From Acinetobacter sp. UBA3106 (GTDB lineage: Bacteria; Pseudomonadota; Gammaproteobacteria; Pseudomonadales; Moraxellaceae), in NCBI GenBank assembly GCA_002365595.1, contig DFAM01000001.1:49396-66735 (forward strand): a DNA stretch of 17,340 nucleotides. The letters are read 5' to 3'. A program made the position numbers and the translations under genes. Positions 7,005 through 12,800 of the stretch are shown here, in pieces. The notes beneath the pieces are model-generated. The model was not told the DNA's origin. It searched no databases and was given only the letters and a program-made list of their open reading frames with translations. Position 1 is the first letter of the stretch. Every line of letters starts with the position of its first letter.

Positions 7005-8156
7005 TTAACAGTAACCTTCTAAACGGGTTAAAGGCAATTTCTGGCCAATGGCCTTTTCAATTTCTGGAAGATAGAACGCATCATCTTCAGACAGGAAACT
7101 GATACTGACTCCACTTGTTCCCGCACGACCGGTACGGCCAATACGATGTACATAGTCATCTGACTGTTCAGGCAGGGTAAAGTTAATCACATGTGATACG
7201 CCATCCACATGGATTCCACGACCTGCAACATCGGTTGCGATCATAATATTATGTTGACCATTCTTGAACTGATCCAGCATTTTTAAACGCTTGTCCTGTG
7301 CGATTTCACCAGACAGCATCACCACCTTATAACCATCTTTTTTCAAATGATCATAAAGTTTACGCACCTGATCACGACGATTGGCAAAAATCATGACTTT
7401 TTCAATCGGTTCGTCACGTAAAATTTCTTGCAACAACTTATATTTATCTGTTTTTGCAACCATATAAACGCGCTGTTCTACATCGGCATTGGTTTTCTTT
7501 TCCGGCTCAATCTCTACAGTCACCGGCTCAAATAACCACTGTTGTGCCAAATTCAACACATCATAACTAAAGGTTGCAGAGAACATTAAGGTTTGACGTT
7601 GTTCTTTACGCGGAGAAAAACGAACAATCCGTTTGACCGATGGAATGAAGCCCATATCTAGCAAACGGTCTGCTTCATCAATCACCAAAAATTCAATCTG
7701 GTCCAGCCAGACTTCTTTTTGCTCGACAAAATCAATTAAACGGCCGGGAGTCGCGACAATAATATCGACAAAATTTTTATCCAGCTGGGCTTTTTGCTTA
7801 TCAAAATCCACCCCACCCAACAAAGTTACCAGATGCAGGTCGGTAAATTTAGTCAGCTCTTTGGCATCACTCTCAATCTGTAAAGCCAGCTCACGCGTTG
7901 GAGCTAAAATCAGCGCACGTGCTTCGCCACGAAAGCGTTGCTCTTTAATCGGATTGTTGAGCAAATCATTAATGACACTCACCAGGAAAGCCGCAGTTTT
8001 CCCGGTACCGGTTTGTGCACGACCAATGGCATCATGTCCAGCCAAAGTGAATTTTAAAACCTTTTCCTGAATAGGCGTCATTTCTTTAAAACCTAAAGCA
8101 TCAATTGCCTGTTTCAGTTTCGGATGTAAATTTAAGGTTTCAAAACCAGATGACAT
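7005..8156 (-). CDS. rhlB: DEAD-box ATP-dependent RNA helicase, RhlB-type
   Basis: Unwinds short RNA duplexes at the cost of ATP; RhlB in relatives belongs to the RNase E degradosome. All core motifs are present in 383 residues: the Q motif (FKEMTPIQ, about 23-30), Walker A AQTGTGKT (47-54), PTREL (86-90), TPGR (136-139), DEAD (160-163), SAT (193-195), then in RecA domain 2 IFANRR, TDVAGRGIH and HRIGRTGRAG. FSATFSYDVLNLA and LPEIEKAIG resemble E. coli RhlB more than RhlE or SrmB. The protein stops at EGYC, about where the helicase core ends, so it lacks the Arg-rich tail of E. coli RhlB (421 residues). It lies downstream of a cold-shock gene on the same strand. Subfamily is less sure than family. 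Confidence 0.92.
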   Translation of the reverse strand: MSSGFETLNLHPKLKQAIDALGFKEMTPIQEKVLKFTLAGHDAIGRAQTGTGKTAAFLVSVINDLLNNPIKEQRFRGEARALILAPTRELALQIESDAKELTKFTDLHLVTLLGGVDFDKQKAQLDKNFVDIIVATPGRLIDFVEQKEVWLDQIEFLVIDEADRLLDMGFIPSVKRIVRFSPRKEQRQTLMFSATFSYDVLNLAQQWLFEPVTVEIEPEKKTNADVEQRVYMVAKTDKYKLLQEILRDEPIEKVMIFANRRDQVRKLYDHLKKDGYKVVMLSGEIAQDKRLKMLDQFKNGQHNIMIATDVAGRGIHVDGVSHVINFTLPEQSDDYVHRIGRTGRAGTSGVSISFLSEDDAFYLPEIEKAIGQKLPLTRLEGYC

Positions 8157-8198
8157 ATAAATGTGCTCTAACTTAATAATCAGAAAAAATAGAAGTCT

Positions 8199-8227
8199 AT
8201 TATAAACAAAAACGCCCCAAATTACAT
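8199..8227 (-). promoter_or_regulatory. Predicted rhlB promoter, overlapping the csp terminator
   Basis: On the minus strand a perfect TATAAT lies at 8199-8204, about 43 bases before the rhlB ATG. The -35 position 17 bases upstream (8222-8227, ATGTAA) is weak and falls in the loop of the csp terminator hairpin. Initiation would be near 8192. The -10 is convincing, the -35 is not. Confidence 0.5.
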
Positions 8228-8236
8228 TGGGGCGTT
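8207..8236 (-). terminator. Rho-independent terminator after the cold-shock gene
   Basis: Arms 8211-8220 (AACGCCCCAA) and 8227-8236 (TTGGGGCGTT) pair perfectly over ten bases around a six-base loop. On the minus strand the hairpin is followed by a short U tract (UUUUUGUUU). It ends the csp transcript 20 bases after its stop and lies upstream of rhlB on the same strand. Confidence 0.9.
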
Positions 8237-8255
8237 CTCATGAATAATCAGGCGA

Positions 8256-8468
8256 TTAGTCTAAAGGTTGTACTTCTTCAGCTTGGAAGCCTTTTTGACC
8301 TTTAACTACGCTGAATTCAACACGTTGGCCATCACGAAGTGAACGGTGACCGTCACCTTGGATAGCGCGGAAATGAACGAATACGTCGTCGCCGCCGTTA
8401 CGTTGAATAAAGCCGAAGCCTTTAGTGTCGTTGAACCATTTAACTACGCCTTGTTCACGAGCTGTCAT
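8256..8468 (-). CDS. Cold-shock domain protein, CspA family
   Basis: A 70-residue, single cold-shock domain protein that binds single-stranded RNA and DNA. VKWFNDTKGFGFIQ (9-22) contains RNP1 (KGFGFIQ, 16-22), and DVFVHF (28-33) is RNP2; the surface aromatic residues needed for nucleic-acid stacking are present. In this family such proteins melt RNA structure and can act as transcription antiterminators. A GAGG ribosome binding site lies eight bases before the ATG. The mRNA probably has a long untranslated leader, because no convincing promoter is found close to the start and the upstream spacer is 379 bases. Cold-inducible and constitutive paralogues cannot be told apart from sequence, so I give no symbol. 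Confidence 0.95.
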   Translation of the reverse strand: MTAREQGVVKWFNDTKGFGFIQRNGGDDVFVHFRAIQGDGHRSLRDGQRVEFSVVKGQKGFQAEEVQPLD

Positions 8469-8850
8469 AAGTTAATCCTCATTGTATTTAATTAAAGGAC
8501 CACCCGGTGTTGCAAACAGCAGAGTAAACAAGGTTTAAAAATAATTATTATTTCTAAGCTTGTAATCATTCTGTATTACTATTAACAAAATCCCGGTTAC
8601 ATCCATTGCGATATTCACTTTTAAGACATTTAAAATGCTGTCATAAATTTGAATACGCGACGAGCTTAACATGGGTTTCTAACAATTCATACTATTTTTT
8701 TCGATTAATCTTCTTTTTGATTCAGCTTCTTTTTTACTAATTATTTCCTTATCTTATATAAGTAATTTTATGTTGAAGATATATAATTTCATTTGGTTCT
8801 GGCACTAAATTTGCTAATATTTATTTAAAGTTAATCAGATATAAAATGTG
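8469..8850. other. Long A/T-rich spacer between csp and the TusA-like gene
   Basis: About 380 bases between divergent genes. It must hold the csp promoter and leader (reading left) and the promoter of the TusA-like gene (reading right). Visible elements: a 9-base palindrome CACCCGGTG at 8501-8509 in the csp leader, a 10-base palindrome CTTATATAAG at 8753-8762, a TATAAT at 8782-8787, and a sigma-54-type element at 8800-8815. I see no open reading frame or structured RNA I could name. Confidence 0.6.
8800..8815 (+). promoter_or_regulatory. Predicted sigma-54 (RpoN) promoter
   Basis: TGGCAC (8800-8805), five bases, then TTGCT (8811-8815) matches the sigma-54 -24/-12 consensus (TGGCAC-N5-TTGC) with exact spacing; the preceding C also fits. 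Transcription would start near 8826, about 25 bases before the TusA-like start. A sigma-70-like TTGGTT (8793-8798), 16 bases, TAATAT (8815-8820) overlaps it, so it could instead be a housekeeping promoter. No activator site was identified with confidence. Confidence 0.5.
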
Positions 8851-9084
8851 ATGAATGATCTAGTCAATTCTGCAGTCATGATTGATGCTATCGGCAAACC
8901 CTGCCCCATGCCGTTATTGATGCTTAAACGGGCACTTAAAAACAATCCTGCGCATTTATTCCTGCTGAAATCATCAGATCCGCATAGTCAGCAAGATGTA
9001 ACGCGTTATTGTCAAATGCATCAGCTCAACTGCACGATGACCAAAATTTCTGATTCTGAATATCACTACTTAATTGAATCTTAA
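8851..9084 (+). CDS. TusA-family sulfur-carrier-like protein
   Basis: A 77-residue protein with the SirA/TusA fold signature: IDAIGKPCPMPLLMLKRAL (about 11-29), including the CPxP box with the sulfur-carrying Cys18. TusA proteins pass persulfide sulfur from cysteine desulfurase to acceptors in tRNA thiolation, molybdenum-cofactor synthesis and other routes. The second half is less conserved and ends YHYLIES. A further Cys lies in YCQMHQLNC, so there are three Cys in total. It stands alone before rpoH, with no tusBCD, yedE or desulfurase gene beside it, so the acceptor is unknown. I chose the ATG at 8851 over the in-frame GTG at 8848; neither has a clear ribosome binding site. A start-stop ATGTGA at 8846 overlaps this start. 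Confidence 0.85.
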   Translation: MNDLVNSAVMIDAIGKPCPMPLLMLKRALKNNPAHLFLLKSSDPHSQQDVTRYCQMHQLNCTMTKISDSEYHYLIES

Positions 9085-9223
9085 TTATTTTCGATTAAAC
9101 TAGAACTTTTCAAATATGCATAAAAAATTACATTTCTCTACCCAATTTTCCCAAATTCACCGAAATATTGGATTAAGATAAATTTATTAAGATGGTTATG
9201 CATCCCATTCTAAAGGAGAACAC

Positions 9224-10093
9224 ATGAGTGACAGCAGCAATCAATTGATGCCCCTGTCATTATCGGCACCAGGGGTAAATCTCGGTGCTTATATCAGTAC
9301 TGTCAATCAGATTCCTATTTTAACGGCTGAACAAGAAAAAGAGTTAGCTGAACGCTACTACTATGACCAGGATTTAGATGCCGCAAAAATGCTCGTGATG
9401 TCACATTTGCGTTTTGTGGTTCATATAGCCCGTAGTTATGCCGGTTATGGTTTGCCTCAAGGTGACCTGATTCAAGAAGGCAACCTGGGTTTAATGAAAG
9501 CGGTAAAACGCTTTGATCCGAATATGGGTGTGCGTTTGGTGTCTTTTGCTGTGCACTGGATTAAAGCTGAAATTCATGAATACGTAATCCGTAACTGGCG
9601 TATTGTTAAAATTGCGACCACCAAAGCGCAACGTAAATTATTCTTTAATCTGCGTAGCCTTAAAAAATCTAGTAAAAAATTAACACTAGATGAAGCCCAA
9701 TCTATTGCCAATGACTTGAATGTGACACCTGAACAGGTATTGGAAATGGAAGGCCGTCTTACCGCCTATGATGCAGCTTTTGAAGCGCAAGGTGATGACG
9801 ATGATGAAGGATCAACCCATGTTGCACCAGCTTTATATCTGGAAGACAACCGTTACGACCCAGCACGTTTAGCTGAGGAAGAAGATTACGAAGAACAAAG
9901 CACTTCTGCTCTTCATGATGCCATGGATCAGCTGGATGACCGTTCACGTAACATCTTACAGCGCCGCTGGTTAGATGATGAAAAATCAACCCTGCATGAA
10001 TTAGCTGCTGAATATAATGTTTCTGCTGAACGTATTCGTCAGTTAGAAAAAAATGCCATGGAAAAAATCAAAGTCGCCATGTCTTCTAATTAA
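9224..10093 (+). CDS. rpoH: RNA polymerase sigma factor RpoH (sigma-32)
   Basis: Directs RNA polymerase to heat-shock promoters. The 289 residues show region 2 (GDLIQEGNLGLMKAVKRFDP about 80-99, VSFAVHWIKAEIHEYVIRNWRIV about 106-128), the RpoH box QRKLFFNLRSLKK (136-148), which separates it from other sigma-70 proteins, and region 4 (DDRSRNILQRRWL, then the helix-turn-helix STLHELAAEYNVSAERIRQLEKNAM). An acidic linker EAQGDDDDEGS (about 187-197) precedes region 4. A strong AAGGAG ribosome binding site lies six to seven bases before the ATG. Regulation in E. coli is mostly translational and by DnaK/FtsH; here a small hairpin can form early in the coding region. It follows the TusA-like gene by 139 bases and is followed by a strong terminator, so it is probably monocistronic. 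Confidence 0.97.
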   Translation: MSDSSNQLMPLSLSAPGVNLGAYISTVNQIPILTAEQEKELAERYYYDQDLDAAKMLVMSHLRFVVHIARSYAGYGLPQGDLIQEGNLGLMKAVKRFDPNMGVRLVSFAVHWIKAEIHEYVIRNWRIVKIATTKAQRKLFFNLRSLKKSSKKLTLDEAQSIANDLNVTPEQVLEMEGRLTAYDAAFEAQGDDDDEGSTHVAPALYLEDNRYDPARLAEEEDYEEQSTSALHDAMDQLDDRSRNILQRRWLDDEKSTLHELAAEYNVSAERIRQLEKNAMEKIKVAMSSN

Positions 10094-10115
10094 GATATCG
10101 GGCTGATTTTTTCTG

Positions 10116-10150
10116 TGATAAAGAAAGGGCTGCGTGCCCTTTTTTTATCA
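10116..10150 (+). terminator. Strong rho-independent terminator after rpoH
   Basis: A 15-base inverted repeat with one G-T pair: TGATAAAGAAAGGGC (10116-10130), loop TGCGT, and GCCCTTTTTTTATCA (10136-10150). The core AAAGGGC/GCCCTTT plus T run ends rpoH 22 bases after its stop. The symmetric outer arms mean it could also act on minus-strand transcription. Confidence 0.92.
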
Positions 10151-10189
10151 TTTGGACATTGATGTTGTTGCTTTTAGCCTTTTGTGCAC

Positions 10190-10204
10190 AGCATAAAATA
10201 TGCT
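10190..10204. promoter_or_regulatory. Palindrome upstream of DUF423-thiS-thiG
   Basis: AGCATA-AAA-TATGCT is a perfect 6-3-6 inverted repeat, 36 bases before the DUF423 start. It includes a TAAAAT (10194-10199) that could serve as a -10 element. It looks like an operator, but no regulator is identified. No TPP riboswitch features were seen between 10151 and 10240. Confidence 0.3.
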
Positions 10205-10240
10205 AAGTTAGGCGCAAATTTCCTCAGGTGATAATTGCTT

Positions 10241-10606
10241 ATGTGGATTGCAATTTCAGCCCTTAATTTAGCTTTTGCCGTCATGCTGGGTGCTTTTGGC
10301 GCCCATGGATTAAAAGCTCACGCCAGCGAAGCGCAGTTGGCCTGGTGGCAGACTGCAACTGATTATTTTTTCTATCACGCACTTGGACTTTTAGCCCTCA
10401 CCATTTTAGCCAAAGTCATTCCCGAACTTCCGATTAAAGCCAGTTTTATCCTGATTCAATTGGGTATTTTCTTTTTCTGTGGCTCACTTTATGTCATGGC
10501 TTTAGGTTTACCTCGGATTTTAGGTGCAATCACCCCGATTGGTGGAGCTTTAATGATTGCAGGCTGGCTGGTCTTAGCCTGGAATGCATTCAAATACGTA
10601 AAATAA
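10241..10606 (+). CDS. DUF423 family inner-membrane protein (YgdD-like)
   Basis: A 121-residue hydrophobic protein with four predicted transmembrane helices (about 3-20, 42-62, 70-88, 96-116). The DUF423 signature is visible in AVMLGAFGAHGLKAH near the N-terminus, the WWQTATDYFFYHALGLL segment, and the final PIGGALMIAGWLVLAW helix. E. coli YgdD belongs to this family; the function is unknown. The ATG at 10241 is preferred over the in-frame TTG at 10235: AGGTG at 10226-10230 fits either start, but ATG is much more common. It precedes thiS by 24 bases on the same strand, so it probably shares a transcript with thiS-thiG. That link may only be positional. Confidence 0.88.
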   Translation: MWIAISALNLAFAVMLGAFGAHGLKAHASEAQLAWWQTATDYFFYHALGLLALTILAKVIPELPIKASFILIQLGIFFFCGSLYVMALGLPRILGAITPIGGALMIAGWLVLAWNAFKYVK

Positions 10607-10630
10607 TTAAGTGAAACAGGAAATCTCACT

Positions 10631-10828
10631 ATGCATATATATTTAAATGGCGAATCCAAAGATACCTCATGCACCAATTTATTAGCATTAATTCAAGAGC
10701 TTGAACTTGAAGGTAAACGCTTTGCTGTAGAAAAAAATGAAATGATCATTTCCAAAAGCAAATTGGCCCAGACCCCTATTTGCGCTGAAGATCAGATTGA
10801 AATTATTCATGCCGTCGGTGGCGGCTAA
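10631..10828 (+). CDS. thiS: Sulfur carrier protein ThiS
   Basis: A 65-residue ubiquitin-like carrier. The C-terminal HAVGGG ends in the Gly-Gly that is adenylated by ThiF and converted to a thiocarboxylate, the sulfur donor for thiazole formation. The N-terminal MHIYLNGESKD strand and LLALIQELELEGKRFAVEKNEMIISKSKLA region fit the beta-grasp fold, and the length matches the family (about 66). An AGGA ribosome binding site lies about ten bases before the ATG. The partner thiG starts 12 bases after the stop. Other thiazole genes (thiF/thiO/thiH, thiI) are not in the window. Confidence 0.95.
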   Translation: MHIYLNGESKDTSCTNLLALIQELELEGKRFAVEKNEMIISKSKLAQTPICAEDQIEIIHAVGGG

Positions 10829-10840
10829 TTCGGAGCTCCC

Positions 10841-11626
10841 ATGGAAGATACCCCGCTTATAATTGGTTCGCGTAGATTTAATTCACGTTTATTGGTTGGT
10901 ACAGGTAAATATAAAGATTTAACTGAAACCGATTTAGCCATTCAGGCCAGTGGTGCAGAGATTGTCACGGTCGCAATCCGTCGGGTTAATATTGGCCAGC
11001 ACCCTGATCAGCCGAATTTGCTTTCGGTTGTTCCTCCAGAAAAATATACCATTCTGCCCAATACTGCGGGATGCTTTGATGCCAACAGCGCAGTGCGTAC
11101 CTGTATGCTGGCACGTGAACTTTTAGATGGTCATAATCTGGTTAAACTGGAAGTGCTGGGTGATGAAAAAACCCTTTATCCCAATATCACCGAAACCTTG
11201 AAAGCTGCCCGCACCTTAATTGACGATGGCTTTGAAATCATGGTCTATACCTCGGATGACCCGATTGTGGCGCAAGAGTTAGAAAGTATGGGCTGTGTGG
11301 CAATCATGCCTTTAGGCAGCCTGATTGGTTCAGGTCTGGGGATTTTGAATCCGCACACCATTTCCATTATTAAAGAAAATGCCAAAGTTCCGGTATTAGT
11401 TGATGCAGGTGTCGGTACAGCCAGTGATGCTGCTATTGCCATGGAACTGGGTTGTGACGGCGTCCTGATGAATACCGCCATTGCTGCTGCACAAAATCCT
11501 GTCTTAATGGCATCTGCAATGAAAAAAGCCGTTGAAGCCGGTCGTGAAGCATTCCTTGCAGGACGTATGCCGCGTAAACGTATGGCCAATGCAAGTTCAC
11601 CTGAAACCGGTTATTTCTTTAAATAA
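10841..11626 (+). CDS. thiG: Thiazole synthase ThiG
   Basis: Condenses 1-deoxy-D-xylulose 5-phosphate, dehydroglycine and the ThiS thiocarboxylate into the thiazole phosphate of thiamine. The 261-residue TIM barrel shows SRLLVGTGKYKD (about 15-26), VTVAIRRVN (42-50), and LVKLEVLGD (100-108) with the Schiff-base lysine at 102. Phosphate-binding loops MPLGSLIGSGLGI and VDAGVGTASDAAIAMELG follow, then the DGVLMNTAIA motif. The C-terminus reads GRMPRKRMANASSPETGY, usual for the family. It begins 12 bases after thiS and is followed by a terminator. No riboswitch is attached to this operon. Confidence 0.97.
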   Translation: MEDTPLIIGSRRFNSRLLVGTGKYKDLTETDLAIQASGAEIVTVAIRRVNIGQHPDQPNLLSVVPPEKYTILPNTAGCFDANSAVRTCMLARELLDGHNLVKLEVLGDEKTLYPNITETLKAARTLIDDGFEIMVYTSDDPIVAQELESMGCVAIMPLGSLIGSGLGILNPHTISIIKENAKVPVLVDAGVGTASDAAIAMELGCDGVLMNTAIAAAQNPVLMASAMKKAVEAGREAFLAGRMPRKRMANASSPETGYFFK

Positions 11627-11639
11627 AGTTAGAATCTGA

Positions 11640-11665
11640 AAAAGGACTCATTTGAGTCCTTTTTT
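11640..11665. terminator. Bidirectional terminator between thiG and ygiN
   Basis: AAAGGACTCA (11641-11650) and TGAGTCCTTT (11653-11662) form a ten-base perfect stem around a TT loop, flanked by A and T runs. It ends thiG (plus) and lies just downstream of the disrupted ygiN end (minus). Confidence 0.92.
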
Positions 11666-11685
11666 ATATTTCAAGAAGAATGTAC

Positions 11686-11741
11686 TTAACTGCTTAAACC
11701 CTTTTGCATAATCCGGATTTTAACATTCAGCATATCATCTT
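11686..11741 (-). pseudogene. Displaced C-terminal tail of ygiN (out of frame)
   Basis: In the frame one base away from ygiN, translation after the common VK reads DDMLNVKIRIMQKGLSS and then stops at 11686-11688. This aligns with the tail I remember for E. coli YgiN (GDVLEMNIRILQPGI). The shift falls in a short A run (AAAG on the minus strand, about 11739-11742). One more A there would restore a 106-residue protein. Confidence 0.8.
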
Positions 11742-12005
11742 TACTTGTTGCTGATAGGCTTGCATATGGGGCGTCTGTAAATGAGCATTCAAATGCTCAA
11801 TACTTTCCCAATGTTCCAACATGGTAATTGAATCAGGTGATTTAGTCTGATAATCAACAATCGATTCATGATCGACCAGTAACTCATAGCCATAACAACC
11901 ATCTTCCTGCAACACAACTGGTGTTATTTTCCTAAAGGCGTCTAGCACGTTTTCACGATGTTGAGTACCTGAGCGAATCTGGATATCTGCAATCACAACC
12001 AACAT
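11727..12005 (-). CDS. ygiN: YgiN-like quinol monooxygenase, C-terminus altered by frameshift
   Basis: An antibiotic-biosynthesis-monooxygenase (ABM) fold protein. E. coli YgiN (about 104 residues) oxidises menadiol and is encoded beside mdaB, the same pairing as here. The match runs from MLVVIADIQIRSG through LQEDGCYGYELLVD, PDSITMLEHWESIEHL and AHLQTPHMQAY to QQVK at residue 89; then the frame gives only Met-Ile-Cys and a stop, 92 residues in all. Reading one base over from that point gives the missing family tail, so a one-base deletion is likely (see the displaced tail at 11686-11741). I chose the ATG at 12003-12005 because AAGGAG lies six bases upstream; an in-frame ATG at 12032 has no such site. 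The enzyme may be weakened rather than dead. Confidence 0.85.
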   Translation of the reverse strand: MLVVIADIQIRSGTQHRENVLDAFRKITPVVLQEDGCYGYELLVDHESIVDYQTKSPDSITMLEHWESIEHLNAHLQTPHMQAYQQQVKMIC

Positions 12006-12011
12006 AGTCTG

Positions 12012-12017
12012 CTCCTT
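12012..12017 (-). promoter_or_regulatory. Ribosome binding site that sets the ygiN start
   Basis: AAGGAG on the minus strand, six bases before the ATG at 12005. It lies inside the longer in-frame reading from 12032, which has no such signal at its own start, so the shorter protein is the likely product. Confidence 0.85.
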
Positions 12018-12031
12018 AAATATCCCATCCA

Positions 12032-12613
12032 TCAGGCAAAAACATCCATCAAATGCTGAAGATATTTATGTTTATATTCAGCGACATTAGGTATTTTAAT
12101 CACATCATTCACGATGAAGGTGTCTAAACTTTTCATCCCCAAAAATTGATTGGCTTTATGGAATGGGAGATAAACCCCATCGACGCCAACACCATGAAAG
12201 AATTGCTCAGCATCATTAAACGCTTCGATAGGCGCATTCCAGGTTAAGGACAGCATATACTTTTTATCGTGAATAAGACCACCTGAACCATATTTTTTTG
12301 ATGCATCCGAACGTGATCGACCATCACTGGCATATAAAGTTCCATGCCCTTCAGTAAAAATGTCATCGATATATTTTTTGACTGTCCACGGTGCGCCCAT
12401 CCACCATCCTGGCATTTGATAAATAATGACATCCGCCCAGACATATTTTTGAATTTCCTGCTGAATGTCATAGTCGCTGTCTGCACAAGAAATTTTAATA
12501 CGATGACCAAGTTCGCCAAGCACGGTTTTTGCCAGCTCAGTCAAGGTGTCATTTAATTCACCTTTCGAATGTGCGAACTGTTTGGCACCATTCACTATCA
12601 GAATATTACTCAT
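12032..12613 (-). CDS. mdaB: NAD(P)H:quinone reductase MdaB
   Basis: A flavodoxin-like, FAD-dependent quinone reductase (two-electron reduction of quinones to quinols), 193 residues. It follows E. coli MdaB closely: SNILIVNGAKQFAHSKG at the N-terminus (cofactor phosphate loop), QMPGWWMGAPWTVKKYID (about 66-83), the GHGTLYASDGRSR loop, and a MLSLTWNAPIEAF...FFHGVGVDGVYLPFHKANQFLGM block. In E. coli mdaB precedes ygiN, which oxidises quinols, so the pair forms a quinone redox cycle. Here ygiN follows after 26 bases. AAAGG lies about eight bases before the ATG. Two palindromic operator-like sequences upstream suggest control by a LysR-type regulator that is not encoded in the window. Confidence 0.95.
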   Translation of the reverse strand: MSNILIVNGAKQFAHSKGELNDTLTELAKTVLGELGHRIKISCADSDYDIQQEIQKYVWADVIIYQMPGWWMGAPWTVKKYIDDIFTEGHGTLYASDGRSRSDASKKYGSGGLIHDKKYMLSLTWNAPIEAFNDAEQFFHGVGVDGVYLPFHKANQFLGMKSLDTFIVNDVIKIPNVAEYKHKYLQHLMDVFA

Positions 12614-12646
12614 TCATTTGCCTTTAATGATTTATGGTCAGGCGTC

Positions 12647-12714
12647 AATATACGTAAATATCTTATTGATAAAAATTCATGAATTTGCAAAATACTATTG
12701 ATAAAAAATCAATA
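12647..12714 (-). promoter_or_regulatory. mdaB promoter with two LysR-type operator-like boxes
   Basis: A perfect 7-5-7 inverted repeat, TATTGAT-AAAAA-ATCAATA, lies at 12696-12714. A second copy, TATTGAT-AAAAA-TTCATGA (imperfect), lies at 12664-12682, 32 bases closer to mdaB. Both hold the ATTGAT half-site and a T-N11-A pattern. A TATATT -10 candidate (12647-12652, minus strand) would start transcription near 12640, placing the boxes at about -65 and -33, the classic LysR-type layout. A 14-base palindrome AAATTCATGAATTT (12673-12686) overlaps the nearer box. Confidence 0.5.
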
Positions 12715-12761
12715 ATTAAATTTTATAGTTATTCAATATTCCAAAATTTTAAATCCAAGAA

Positions 12762-12783
12762 AAAAGCACCCGAAGGTGCTTTT
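12762..12783 (-). terminator. Rho-independent terminator after the glutathione S-transferase gene
   Basis: AAAAGCACC (12762-12770) and GGTGCTTTT (12775-12783) pair over nine bases around loop CGAA. On the minus strand the stem is followed by a T run (TTTTTTC), 18 bases after the gst stop. It separates gst from mdaB. Confidence 0.92.
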
Positions 12784-12800
12784 CAAATCACTGCACAGAA

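Noticed and set aside
7633..8070. A 145-codon plus-strand frame opposite the helicase gene
   Set aside because: It is a Ser/Lys-rich antisense shadow of conserved helicase codons, with no ribosome binding site.
8846..8851. A start-stop ATGTGA upstream open reading frame overlapping the TusA-like start
   Set aside because: It has no ribosome binding site and such overlaps occur easily by chance in A/T-rich leaders; noted only in the gene entry.
10235..10240. TTG as the start of the DUF423 protein
   Set aside because: The ATG six bases later gives the family-typical N-terminus, and the AGGTG site fits it acceptably.
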